Positions 1 to 8,530 of a stretch of DNA of 23,667 bases are shown piece after piece. Below the pieces are notes generated by a model that was not told where the DNA came from, did no database searches, and saw nothing but the letters and a program-made list of their open reading frames with translations. This stretch comes from Gracilaria caudata (taxonomy: Eukaryota; Rhodophyta; Florideophyceae; Gracilariales; Gracilariaceae). The DNA lies in contig JASCIV010000341.1 of the NCBI GenBank assembly GCA_030374735.1, positions 1 to 23,667 of the forward strand. Reading direction: 5' to 3'. A program made the translations under genes and the position numbers. Numbering within the stretch: the stretch's first letter is position 1; every line of letters begins with the position of its first letter.

Positions 1-47
1 ACAGCAAACTCGGACCCTCGCCTTCGGCTCGGGCCCGGTTTTGCTGT
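1..47. repeat. Imperfect hairpin at window start
   Basis: The first eight bases (ACAGCAAA) are complementary to the last eight of the 47-base segment (TTTGCTGT). The arms continue inward through GC-rich pairs with small bulges to a CTTCGG loop. Seen directly. It could be a structured 3' end of a transcript entering from the left or an edge of a repeat; the left flank is not in the window. Confidence 0.45.
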
Positions 48-275
48 CTCGTGCCCCGTTATCTGCACTCTGTTGTTGATATAACTCATACGAAGCGTCC
101 ACTTTGATGCGCACGCATCGCCACGTGGCACGCGGCTCGAGCTGCGAGCACCGTCTGAGGGCGAGATCAGCTGCTAACGTTCTCAACCGCTCAATCTGCG
201 CGTTCATCCCCCTTGCTCTGATTGCACTCGCGGCGCACGGTTCTCCAAGCTCTTTCAATACGCGCTGGTGCCGTC

Positions 276-1442
276 ATGGCATTCATCTCACCACTTCCTC
301 GAACCAATCTGCGCTCAAAGCGCCGACAAAGCGTTTGCTTCACGCGCAGAGCAGCAGTCACGCCATGTGTTCGCGCGCCGCGCCATCGACGTGCGCTCAG
401 AATGGATGCAGTGGGCGAAGGAATTTACTCACCCACCACCAAACCTAGCGATGTGCGCGTCGTAATCTTCGGCGCCACGGGTTACATTGGGCGATATGTC
501 GTGTTCGAGTTTGTGAGACAGGGATATCAAGTGGTGGCATTTGCCAGAGAACGCTCAGGCGTCAAGGGTAAGAATACTGCACAAGACGTTCGAACCGATT
601 TCAAGGGAGCCACAGTTGTTTTCGGCGACGTGATGGATGCAGATGACGTGGCACGTGCGTTTGAGTTTGATGGGCAAGATGAGACAAAATCGAAGCCGGT
701 TTCCACGGTTGTTGTCTCGTGTCTGGCGTCTAGAACGGGTGGTATTGCAGATTCGAACAAGATCGATTACGAAGCCACATTGAACACATTGCAGCAAGGT
801 CGAAAAGCAAGCGCATCCCACTACATTCTTCTGTCAGCCATTTGCGTTCAGAAGCCACTTTTAGAGTTTCAACGAGCAAAGCTCAGATTTGAAGCTGAGC
901 TACAACAACAAGCGCAGCAAGACGACACGTTCAGTTACAGTATTGTGCGACCAACAGCGTTCTTCAAATCTCTCGCGGGACAGGTGGAGCGTCTGAGAAA
1001 GGGAGCGGCATACATCATGTTCGAAGATGGAAATCTTGCCAAGTGCAATGCAATATCCGAAGCAGATCTGGCTCGATTCATGGTGCAGTGCGCAAGTGAC
1101 GGGTCTAAACGCAATCACATCTTGCCTATTGGTGGTCCTGGCGAAGCTGTGACACCAAAACAACAGGCTGAAGTGATCTTCAGACTCATAGGCAAGGAAC
1201 CAAAATACCAACGGTTACCAATCGGGCTGATGGATGGCGCCATCGGCGTTTTTGATTTCTTCGCAAAGTTCCTGCCGTTCATGAAAGACGCAGCTGAATT
1301 CGGGCGCATTGGCAGATATTACGCAGTTGAGGACATGGTAGGACCTTCGTTCGGCTCGGATACATTAGAAGATTTTTTTGCAAAAGCTGTGAGTGAAGGG
1401 GGCATGGTTGGACAAGAACTTGGAGACGCGTCTTTCCTCTGA
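276..1442 (+). CDS. DVR: Divinyl chlorophyllide a 8-vinyl-reductase, plastid
   Basis: Likely reduces the 8-vinyl group of divinyl (proto)chlorophyllide with NADPH, a late step of chlorophyll synthesis in the plastid. The 388-residue product has an N-terminal, Arg/Ser-rich transit-like region (about 1-45) beginning MAFISPL, with the early Phe typical of red algal plastid targeting. A Rossmann fold follows, with the nucleotide-binding motif FGATGYIG at about 65-72. The body fits the atypical short-chain dehydrogenase (NmrA-like) N-DVR family, including the GQELGD tail seen near the C-terminus of family members. The frame opens at a TTG at 222; the first ATG is at 276, in good context (purine at -3, G at +4), and gives the best transit peptide. 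No intron is needed. An isoflavone-reductase-like relative is the main alternative. The frame stays open for 63 codons beyond the TGA. Confidence 0.85.
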   Translation: MAFISPLPRTNLRSKRRQSVCFTRRAAVTPCVRAPRHRRALRMDAVGEGIYSPTTKPSDVRVVIFGATGYIGRYVVFEFVRQGYQVVAFARERSGVKGKNTAQDVRTDFKGATVVFGDVMDADDVARAFEFDGQDETKSKPVSTVVVSCLASRTGGIADSNKIDYEATLNTLQQGRKASASHYILLSAICVQKPLLEFQRAKLRFEAELQQQAQQDDTFSYSIVRPTAFFKSLAGQVERLRKGAAYIMFEDGNLAKCNAISEADLARFMVQCASDGSKRNHILPIGGPGEAVTPKQQAEVIFRLIGKEPKYQRLPIGLMDGAIGVFDFFAKFLPFMKDAAEFGRIGRYYAVEDMVGPSFGSDTLEDFFAKAVSEGGMVGQELGDASFL

Positions 1443-1634
1443 TGGTTTCTAGCTGCGGCCAATCGTCTGCATTTCAAAACGGCGGGCACGCCGGTGACAT
1501 ACGTGATAGAGCTATCAGCACGCGTTTTGATAGGAGATGGAGTTGTAGTACAGTGCGGGTCCAACAATCGACACAGGTTAGTGGGTCTCATCAGTGGCTG
1601 TAAACGGCGCATCAGACCAGAAGTGCGCAAATGA

Positions 1635-1922
1635 TTCTTGTTCCATGGCGTTCTATATCGCTTTCGCACACGAGGCGGCGCGACGGACGACTTCACCACG
1701 CTCGGCAGAGGCGCGTCAGCGACGCTGAAGTCGAGCAGCGGCACCGAAGCAGCCGCGCGCCCTCTCGACCGCAGACGCGCACTCCGTCTCGAGGAAGCGG
1801 CCGTCATTGTGGCCGATCTCGAAGTGACGTGCCGCGCGCTGTTTGACGCGAGCGATCGCGAGTGGAGCGGTCCTTCACAGTCTCGAGATTTGAACTTGAA
1901 ACTTTCTAGAAACGCGGGTTGA
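1635..1922 (+). CDS. Possible coding exon, unknown protein
   Basis: The open frame ends in TGA at 1920-1922 and has no ATG; it opens after a stop at 1632, so if real it must be the 3' part of a spliced gene. The translated segment has a balanced, helix-prone stretch (RRALRLEEAAVIVADLEV) and mostly G/C-ending codons, which look more protein-like than chance. No domain is recognised. The competing reading is a minus-strand frame of 162 codons from an ATG at 1807 with A at -3, Arg/Ser-rich and overlapping the end of DVR. Only one of the two, or neither, can be right. Confidence 0.2.
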   Translation, partial: FLFHGVLYRFRTRGGATDDFTTLGRGASATLKSSSGTEAAARPLDRRRALRLEEAAVIVADLEVTCRALFDASDREWSGPSQSRDLNLKLSRNAG

Positions 1923-1952
1923 TGCGCAACGTTTCATGGACGACGTTTTTGA

Positions 1953-1979
1953 ATTTTTGAAACACGATGTTTCAAAAAT
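1953..1979. repeat. Perfect 12-bp hairpin
   Basis: ATTTTTGAAACA and TGTTTCAAAAAT are exact inverted copies separated by CGA. The hairpin lies about 230 bp upstream of the Mis12-like start and repeats the GAAAC/GTTTC words found on both sides of it. Possible dyad protein-binding site or structured leader. Confidence 0.6.
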
Positions 1980-2113
1980 GTTACGTAGCGGCGTTGCGCG
2001 TTGCGTTTCAATTAGCTCGACGGCTGGAAGTGCCAACTCGTCGCGTCCGCGCCGCGCAACCACTTGGCCGAGTTCGTTTCCCTCCGTGACAGTTGACAAC
2101 CGACAACGCCTTC

Positions 2114-2121
2114 TTTCGCGC
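2114..2121. promoter_or_regulatory. E2F-like site
   Basis: TTTCGCGC matches the known E2F/DP consensus TTTSSCGC and lies about 95 bp upstream of the start of the kinetochore-like gene. E2F control of cell-cycle genes is established in plants and red algae; binding here is inference, and an 8-bp word can occur by chance. Confidence 0.3.
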
Positions 2122-2212
2122 GCGTCGTTTCCTGAGCACCCCTCAAACAACTTTCGTCGCGCACGTGTCTTGTTTGTCGCATCTTGCCTCGCGTTCGTGC
2201 ATACTTCTGGAA

Positions 2213-3079
2213 ATGGACTCCGAACCGAGTATAAACCAACCCTCCGATCTTCATCCACAACAGCAGTCGCAGCAGCAGCAGCAACAACCCGATCCGCTTT
2301 CATTCGGCGCTTCGTCTACGGCGCACGCGGAAACGGTGTGCCAGCTCATAATCTCTGCTATCAACGAAGCAGCCACGAACTTCGAAAAGCCGTCAAGTCC
2401 AGCCACTGCGCCCACTCCGCATCAACAACATCTTCAAGCATTCCTTTCGTCACTTCAACCGTCGCTCTCGAAGAATCTCAGCCTGCTACAACTCTACCTT
2501 CGAACAAACATCTTCTCCCTTCCGAGTAATCTGCCTCAGACCACATCGCTCCCATCGTTGCTCTCCAGCGAAGCAACTCTCAAATCTAACCGACAGAACA
2601 TCAACTCCCTCGATGCGCAAATCTCATCTCTCCGAGCGAAGATTCACAATTACGACAAGTCCATCCAGCAAGCCACCTTGAAGAAAAGCCAAAGCGCGTT
2701 TCAAAATGCCGCGTTGTCAAAGATACAAGTCGAAAACGTCACCACATCATCTAATCTCGCCGAGCACGCCACTCAGTGCATCAATTCCTCATCCACAGAT
2801 CTCAACGCCTCGCTCACATCCATCTCCGCCAACGCCCACGCGCACGCCGGCAACGAAATCCTTTCCGCCGCCGCAGCTGCCGCTTCTCATCTAACACAAA
2901 CAAATTCTGTAAGACCATCCGCGATAGCAACTTTTCAATGCGATGAACATGGCCCTCTTACAACAACCACCATGCCACCCGTGGCGAAGATCTTTAAGAC
3001 AGCTCAGAACCAGCAGGCAAGAGCCGATCAAGCGCCTCAAATATCGCGTCTTCAAGCTCTTCTGCACGACTGTCAGTGA
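2213..3079 (+). CDS. Mis12-like kinetochore protein (candidate)
   Basis: The product has 288 residues and an early poly-Gln tract (about 17-24). A helical segment follows (about 40-58), then LSLLQLYLRTNIFSLPSN (about 93-110), which resembles the Mis12/Mtw1 core in which a helix ends in a Tyr-Leu-Arg-Asn-Ile-Phe-x-hydrophobic-Pro pattern. After it comes a coiled-coil-prone region (about 125-165) and a low-complexity Ser/Ala-rich tail. This order matches Mis12, the subunit of the KMN kinetochore network that joins the inner centromere to Ndc80; length is close to the usual 200-300. The open frame begins at a TTG at 2093; 2213 is its first ATG. The E2F-like site upstream agrees with a cell-cycle role. 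The alternative is an unrelated coiled-coil protein, since the family diverges strongly. Confidence 0.5.
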   Translation: MDSEPSINQPSDLHPQQQSQQQQQQPDPLSFGASSTAHAETVCQLIISAINEAATNFEKPSSPATAPTPHQQHLQAFLSSLQPSLSKNLSLLQLYLRTNIFSLPSNLPQTTSLPSLLSSEATLKSNRQNINSLDAQISSLRAKIHNYDKSIQQATLKKSQSAFQNAALSKIQVENVTTSSNLAEHATQCINSSSTDLNASLTSISANAHAHAGNEILSAAAAAASHLTQTNSVRPSAIATFQCDEHGPLTTTTMPPVAKIFKTAQNQQARADQAPQISRLQALLHDCQ

Positions 3080-3935
3080 ACATTTCGCAGCGCACACCGT
3101 TAGGATCTAACGGTTAGACATATGAAACACCGGCCTGTCGCCACCGCCCATTGGAATTAAAGCGCTCCACTTTGCTGATCATCTTGCATGTGTTCCTCTT
3201 GCTCGAGTGTTTGATTCTTAGTCAAGGTTCGTTACAAGGGTAGAACGCTACGCGAGAAGCTGATGTCCAGCATCCGCTCCTGATAAACACAAAAACAAAA
3301 AAGACAACGACAGAATGTTCAACAACAAATGTATATTTTTTTGGTCTTTTTCTACTTTTCCAAGTGCGTTTCCTTCAGAAACATAGACAACCTTCCAGTA
3401 ACACACCACTAGAGAAAAAAACCCTAGACACACGATCATCATCACACAATAGCATTGCACTCGTTGCCAGCCTTGTGCCCTGCATGGAAACCAACTTTAA
3501 CCCCATCTGGCCATATCCAGCGACCAGAACACACCAAGAGTTGAGAGCTCGACCTGGGGAGGAACCCAAATCCTACACGCCTCAGGGTCATTCAACTTCT
3601 TCGGGGGTTCAAGTCCGTGCGGTCTGGCGAGCTGGGCAGAATCCATGCCACCAAGCACAGAGTTGACCTCGAGCACGATGCAATCATGTACTGAATTCAT
3701 AGACAGGCGACTAGGTACATAAACCGACCATCAAGCACAGATCCGTGCGTCAAGTTCATTACAAATTAAACGCATATATCCTGCATCTCTCGACATGCTC
3801 ATGAGTCACAAACCATAAGAGGTGCAACACAAAGATACCTAACCCTCACCTTGTCCCTATACTTCCATTTTTCGTCAGTGGTCTGAAAGACTTGCAGTTT
3901 AGTCGGTTAGTAAAAACAATCAATGCATTACTTGC
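3080..3935. other. Convergent gap, 3' regions of Mis12-like gene and PABP
   Basis: 856 bp between two gene 3' ends. It contains A-rich and T-rich tracts around 3290-3360, consistent with 3' untranslated sequence. One short minus-strand frame (3497-3700) is the only part with some protein-like character. No RNA gene found. Confidence 0.6.
3497..3700 (-). CDS. Possible small protein, unknown
   Basis: An ATG-initiated frame of 67 residues downstream of PABP on the same strand. Composition is balanced, with the stretch LNDPEACRIWVPPQVEL and a Trp-containing end; no signal peptide, membrane segment or known domain is seen. It could equally be an accidental frame inside the PABP 3' untranslated region. 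Confidence 0.18.
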   Translation of the reverse strand: MNSVHDCIVLEVNSVLGGMDSAQLARPHGLEPPKKLNDPEACRIWVPPQVELSTLGVFWSLDMARWG

Positions 3936-6206
3936 TTAGGCTTGAGATGACCCTTGCGCCTGATCCCCCGGCGACGCAGCATGTTCACGCAACACTGCTA
4001 CAGCTTCTTCTACCCGCTCAGCCAAGATCTCAGGCGAGTCCAGCAAGTGCAGGATATCAGAGTTTTCCATATCCAACAGCATTCCTGTGATCTTGCCTCC
4101 CAATCTCGGCTGCATGTCAGTAATCAATGGGTATAGCCGCTCACCCAGCATCTGCTTTTGTTGTTGTGGTGTCGCGTTGGCAAGCATCTCGATCGTTAGC
4201 GGCTGTTGAGCGGCAGCTGCCGCAGCTGCTGCTGCGGCGGCGCCAGGATCAGTCGTCGGGGACGGCGCCATAACCTGTCCATTCGGAGGAGCTGGTTGAG
4301 CTGGGGCCTGCCCGTTGGGAGCGGCAACTACGTTACCGTTCCGCGCTCCCGGTGGGTATTTGTACTGCTGTGGAACTTGGCCAACACCATTGGGTCCTGC
4401 ACCAGGGCGCGCAACAGGCGCTCCACGCGGGGGAACCATAGCGGCAGCGTTAGGAGCAGCACCCGCAGCCATTGGCGCTCCACGCTGTCGATTTTGACGC
4501 GGTTGACGTGGAGCACCCATCTGGAACGGGTGCATATTCATGACAGGAGCAACTCCAGGTTGACCCCTGCCCATGGCCATGTATTGCTGCATGGCTGGGT
4601 TTCCTCTGCCAAACGGCGCACTTCCTCGACCGACAGGGGCCATGTATTGAGGAGCCATTGGAGCCCCATTTCGAGCTGGGGCCATGGCACCTGGTACTTG
4701 TGCCATGTTTGGCATTGCTTGCTGATACATGTATGGAGATGGTTGAGCATACATTGCTCCGGGTGGGAGGCCATTAGGGCTCATTCTGTTCATGGCCCGC
4801 TGCGCCTCTAGTTGCGCACGGCGCACCTCCTTGCGCTGAGCAAGTGCAACATAAATGGGTTTAAGCCCAACCATGCGACCATTGAGCTCAGTCACAGCCT
4901 TAGTCGCTTCTTCTGGCTGCGTGAAGCACACGAAACCGAATCCCTTCGAAAAGCCCTTATCGTCGCGCATGACCTTTGCAGATGTGATGGTGCCATACGG
5001 CGAGAATTCGGCACGGAGGCGATCATCATCAATGTCATCAGATAGGTTCTTCACGTAGAGGTTGATGCCCTGATACTTTTGTGAACGTTCAGCGCGAAGC
5101 ATTTCATACTTGTTACGAAGCTCAGCCTCGCGAACAGACTTCTTTTGAGCAGGGCAAACGGTGAGGCGCTTCGTACCGATCTCTTTCTCATTCATGTCAT
5201 CAACAGCACGCTTCGCCATTTCGGGGGAAGCAAAGTTGATGAAAGCGAAACCTCTCGGGGTGTCATCGTCATTCCTTGCGATGTGAATTGAAGTGATCTC
5301 ACCAAATTGGGAGAAGAGATCACGAATGGCTTCTTCGTTGCACTTCTCATCTTCAATGTTTTTCACATAAACATTAGTAAAGATCTTGTTGATCTGACCA
5401 GCAGCTTCCCGCTCACGCTTGTTCAGAAACTTGCCAACATAGACCTTCCGACCGGCTAGCAACTTGCCGTTGACTTTGTCGATAGCGGCTTGAGCAGCTT
5501 CTTGAGTTTCAAAGTGGACAAAGCCATGACCAAGACTTTGCCCGGAATCATCAGTAGCCACCTTGCAACTGAGAATCTTTCCAAACTGGGAGAAAGTGTC
5601 GTACAAAGTTTTGTTGTCAATTGACTTGTCCAAGCTCTTGACGAAGATATTTCCGGCGCCCGATCGGCGGGATGAGGGATCTCGAATCATCCACATCATC
5701 CTGAGGGGCTTGTTCTTGGTGATCGGGCTCGAATAGTAGTTCATGGTCTCCAAGGCATGTTCGGCATCGGCGGTGTTGTGGAAGTTGATGTAAGCATAAC
5801 CCAAACTACGTCTTGTGACGACATCGCGACAGACGCGTATGGACTGCACAGGGCCAAGTGCCTGGAAGATCTCAAAGAGGTTTGCCTCGGTGAGGTCTGG
5901 GTGCAAGTCACCCACGTACAGCGAAACGCTGTGCGGTGCCGAAGTGGCGGGCGACACCGCAGCCGCGCTGTTTGGGTCGGCGGCTGTGGCACCCTCCACC
6001 GAGGGGGCAGGGGCAGTACCGGTGGCGCTCTGCACAACGGCTGAGGCCTCAATGGCCTTGGGGTCCGCTAGAGGGGTTGCGGAATCAGCAGCCGGCGCAG
6101 CGGGCACGGAAGCCACGGGCGCGGCGCTGTTCACGGAGGGGTCGGCGCTCGGCACATCAGTAGTGGGCGTAACGTTTTGATGAGCAGTAGTGGTCTCTGT
6201 CGCCAT
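3936..6206 (-). CDS. PABP: Cytoplasmic poly(A)-binding protein
   Basis: Binds mRNA poly(A) tails, promotes translation through eIF4G and recruits PAM2-motif partners. The 756-residue product has the full family layout: an Ala/Pro/Ser/Thr-rich N-terminal extension (1-93), four RRMs at about 94-172, 185-260, 278-355 and 381-457, a Met/Pro/Gly/Gln-rich linker with RGG-like pieces, an 11-residue poly-Ala tract, and a C-terminal MLLE domain (about 670-744) with the signature KITGMLLDM. RNP1 and RNP2 motifs are visible, for example LYVGDL and GYAYINF in RRM1. The N-terminal extension is longer than in animal PABPs. The gene is uninterrupted, whereas animal and plant homologues are usually spliced. 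It starts divergently from the FBPase-like gene across 393 bp. Confidence 0.97.
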   Translation of the reverse strand: MATETTTAHQNVTPTTDVPSADPSVNSAAPVASVPAAPAADSATPLADPKAIEASAVVQSATGTAPAPSVEGATAADPNSAAAVSPATSAPHSVSLYVGDLHPDLTEANLFEIFQALGPVQSIRVCRDVVTRRSLGYAYINFHNTADAEHALETMNYYSSPITKNKPLRMMWMIRDPSSRRSGAGNIFVKSLDKSIDNKTLYDTFSQFGKILSCKVATDDSGQSLGHGFVHFETQEAAQAAIDKVNGKLLAGRKVYVGKFLNKREREAAGQINKIFTNVYVKNIEDEKCNEEAIRDLFSQFGEITSIHIARNDDDTPRGFAFINFASPEMAKRAVDDMNEKEIGTKRLTVCPAQKKSVREAELRNKYEMLRAERSQKYQGINLYVKNLSDDIDDDRLRAEFSPYGTITSAKVMRDDKGFSKGFGFVCFTQPEEATKAVTELNGRMVGLKPIYVALAQRKEVRRAQLEAQRAMNRMSPNGLPPGAMYAQPSPYMYQQAMPNMAQVPGAMAPARNGAPMAPQYMAPVGRGSAPFGRGNPAMQQYMAMGRGQPGVAPVMNMHPFQMGAPRQPRQNRQRGAPMAAGAAPNAAAMVPPRGAPVARPGAGPNGVGQVPQQYKYPPGARNGNVVAAPNGQAPAQPAPPNGQVMAPSPTTDPGAAAAAAAAAAAQQPLTIEMLANATPQQQKQMLGERLYPLITDMQPRLGGKITGMLLDMENSDILHLLDSPEILAERVEEAVAVLREHAASPGDQAQGSSQA

Positions 6207-6599
6207 TTGGATTGAGAAGGAGTGTAGTCTAGGAGAACAAGTTGAAGGTAGTGATAGAGGTAACGGGACGTGTGGGAGTTACGTCGGTGGTGCCGAGGGC
6301 GGGGAGAAGACGGCGCGGGCGGAGGAGAAAGGCTCCTTTCAGGCGAAGAACAGAGGGATTCAAGCAGGGCGACGACCGGCGCATTTGAGCGCGCGGCGGC
6401 GGACGCGAGCGACGACGGCGTGGCGCCCCATTCGGACCATAAAGGGTCCGGATGGTCTGTAAGCCAGCGCGGCACTTGCGCTTCAAGCCGCGACGATCGT
6501 CGTGTCCACGGCGCCATGGAGCACGACGCGTCGGCCACAAACATCAGCGGCTCCTCAACCTCGAAAGCCATCCCCTGACACTCGCGTACAAATCCGCCG
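6207..6599. promoter_or_regulatory. Shared divergent promoter region
   Basis: 393 bp between the starts of PABP (-) and the FBPase-like gene (+), so it must hold both promoters and leaders. It is GC- and purine-rich near PABP. It contains an inverted repeat CGGACC...GGTCCG (6433-6450) around ATAAAG. No clear TATA box. Confidence 0.5.
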
Positions 6600-7745
6600 A
6601 TGGCGGCCCACATGCCATCATTCCCGCTGCTATCGCCCACCGCGCACTCCCAGCCACCTCCGTTCAAGCGTCGAAAGCGCTCCTCCGTCACCTTCGATAC
6701 CCCGATGGCTGCCGCTGTTCCGCCCTCCATGGACATTATATCGCCCGCCAGCCCTATGGGGCTGCGCCTCTCCTCCGACGTCAGCAAGGCTGCTACCGTT
6801 TTCCTGTCGCATGTGCGTCGCACTTTCGCCCGCTTCCCGGTCGACTACACTGGCGAGCTCGTGCGCCTGCTCGATGACATTGCTACTTTCACCTGTTCTG
6901 CAGCCGCTTCCGTCTCGTACGACCCTCAATCTCAGCAGGACATTCCCGCTACCATCAAGCAACTGTACCGCTTGCTTGCTGCCGATGGTTACTGCTGTAT
7001 CGTCCTCGCCAAAGGTATGGACCAGCCTCTCACTTTCGATGACTCAGTGCTGCACGGAAACTACGTCGTGTGCGTGTCCCCGCTGGATATGGACACCTGT
7101 GGTTCTGATGAGCGCGGCATCGCCGGAATGGCGTTCTCTGTCTACAAGCGTCGCTCGTCCGCTTCGCTACCAGGTCGTGGAATTGACTTGCAACAGAAAC
7201 TTGGAGATCAGGTTGCTGCCGGATACGCCGCATTCAGCTCCGCTACCACGCTGTACTACACGATGGGTCATGGTGTGTACTCCTTTGTGCTTCATCCGGT
7301 GGCACTTCAATACTTCTTGCAGCCAGCCATGCGCCTAGCACTTGCGGACAACCCCACTGTCGTGTACAGTGACCGTGCTTTGTTGCGCTCTCCAGAGCCT
7401 ATCGCAGCCCCACTGGCGAAGCATATCGACAAGCTGTGCTGCTCAATGTTCACGACGGGCTGTCTTGTTGGCGATGTCCACCAATTCCTGCAGACTGGTG
7501 GACTTTTGGTGGCCGCCGACGTCCACCTCATGTGTGAGGCCGCACCTTTTTCATTCCTTGTTGAGCAGTGCGGCGGTGTTGCAACTGATGAGTATGGTAC
7601 CAGGGTTCTTGACATGGCCATTACTGAAGACCATAGCGTCACTATAACATTGGTTCTTGGAACGCCGGACAGTCATAAGAACCTCGCACTGCAGCCCGAA
7701 GACACCCAAACCAACGGAATTGATCTCAATGGCAAGTCGCATTGA
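6600..7745 (+). CDS. Fructose-1,6-bisphosphatase-like protein, probably inactive
   Basis: The 381-residue product aligns along its length with FBPases: GNYVVCVSPLD (about 153-163) matches the GKYVVCFDPLD region, VAAGYAAFSSAT (about 205-216) matches VAAGYALYGSAT, and CEAAPFSFLVEQCGGVAT (about 312-329) matches the C-terminal CNPMAF region. Catalytic residues are mostly gone. The paired glutamates of the VSEE segment are replaced (VLAKG, about 135-139). The first Asp of DPLDGSS is Ser and the GSS is lost, while the second Asp remains. The Arg-Tyr of ARYVGSMVAD is Phe/Thr-type sequence, and the Lys and Tyr that bind sugar phosphate are absent; Glu313 remains. The N-terminus has a basic cluster, FKRRKRSS (about 22-29), resembling a nuclear localisation signal, and no clear transit peptide. 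Start at 6600 is the first ATG; 6612 is possible. Role unknown; regulatory pseudoenzyme inferred. Confidence 0.8.
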   Translation: MAAHMPSFPLLSPTAHSQPPPFKRRKRSSVTFDTPMAAAVPPSMDIISPASPMGLRLSSDVSKAATVFLSHVRRTFARFPVDYTGELVRLLDDIATFTCSAAASVSYDPQSQQDIPATIKQLYRLLAADGYCCIVLAKGMDQPLTFDDSVLHGNYVVCVSPLDMDTCGSDERGIAGMAFSVYKRRSSASLPGRGIDLQQKLGDQVAAGYAAFSSATTLYYTMGHGVYSFVLHPVALQYFLQPAMRLALADNPTVVYSDRALLRSPEPIAAPLAKHIDKLCCSMFTTGCLVGDVHQFLQTGGLLVAADVHLMCEAAPFSFLVEQCGGVATDEYGTRVLDMAITEDHSVTITLVLGTPDSHKNLALQPEDTQTNGIDLNGKSH

Positions 7746-8530
7746 CAATTATGAGCACTGCAATACAATAATTCGTCCTGCACCCTCCGAGCCAACTCAT
7801 TTTCCAAGCTGTAGAGCGAAGACGTGGGCTCAAATCGATTGTAGCGACATGTAAGACCACGTATGCCTTTCCGTATTTAATGGTGTGATACGTACAGTGC
7901 TACAATTGCTGAAGGGAATCTATGAGATGAGACTCGTAAGCACAACTCGCTGAAGTTTGTGCTTTCAACTTCTAGAGAGCGGGCATTCATCTTTGATTTC
8001 AGGAAATGGCCACGTGATTCGGTTTTGTGCTTCGCGCCTCAAAGTTCGCCGTGCACCGTACCTTATGTTCGTGTATGTCACCGGGTAAACAGAATGTGTA
8101 CGTCTAGATCCCGAAACTTGGTATATTACATTAGCATCTGTCCTGTTAGGAAGATCCATTTCATCTTCATGTGCGTTACAGTTAGTCGCCTGCGCTCCGC
8201 TTCTGTTCCAACCTGCGTGTTAAACTTTCCGATTTTCCACGCGAAGCCCTATAACCGTATCGCGTCGAAGCCTAGAGGCAGCAATGAGGCCCTTCATCCT
8301 ATGTTAGAGATATAGGAAGAGCAAAAAAACACATCCCTCTTGAGACACGACGTCCTGCTGATGTTGAGATACAATAGCCTACGCGCCTGACTACTCTGTT
8401 CGAGTGTGGGATGCCTCGTGGATGGGCTCGCCGAACGTTAGCCCTCTCTGTTCTAACTGAAGCGTGTTGAGCTCATCAAAACTGAGTAGATGTATCTATT
8501 TCTCTCTCTGATTTCGCTCAGAGGCATGCA
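7746..8530. other. Convergent gap, 3' regions
   Basis: 785 bp between the ends of the FBPase-like gene (+) and RPC1 (-). The longest frame inside starts at GTG and has no protein-like features. I see no RNA gene or strong repeat. Confidence 0.6.

Larger units (their letters stand above)
1443..2212. other. Gap between DVR and Mis12-like gene; unresolved coding potential
   Basis: This 770-bp stretch has no convincing full gene. The DVR frame remains open after its stop to 1634. From 1635 to 1922 the plus strand is open with many G/C-ending codons, and the minus strand is open at the same time from an ATG at 1807. The last 300 bp look like a promoter for the downstream gene: a heat-shock-element-like TTCTAGAA (1904-1911), repeated GAAAC/GTTTC words, a perfect hairpin (1953-1979) and a TTTCGCGC word (2114-2121). 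Confidence 0.5.

Noticed and set aside
104..448. 114-codon frame over the DVR transit peptide
   Set aside because: Out-of-frame shadow of DVR, which has the supported start at 276.
3596..3620. tRNA-like T-loop word GGTTCAAGTCC
   Set aside because: The flanking bases cannot form the five-pair T stem, and no acceptor, D or anticodon arm is found.
4206..4811. 201-codon plus-strand frame
   Set aside because: Antisense shadow of the low-complexity Pro/Ala/Gly-rich linker of PABP.
6131..6823. 230-codon minus-strand frame
   Set aside because: Overlaps the PABP start, the shared promoter and the FBPase-like start in the wrong frame; Arg/Ser/Pro-rich shadow.
7959..8315. 118-codon plus-strand frame after the FBPase-like gene
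   Set aside because: Starts at GTG, lies in a convergent 3' gap, Cys/Arg/Ser-rich without protein-like pattern.
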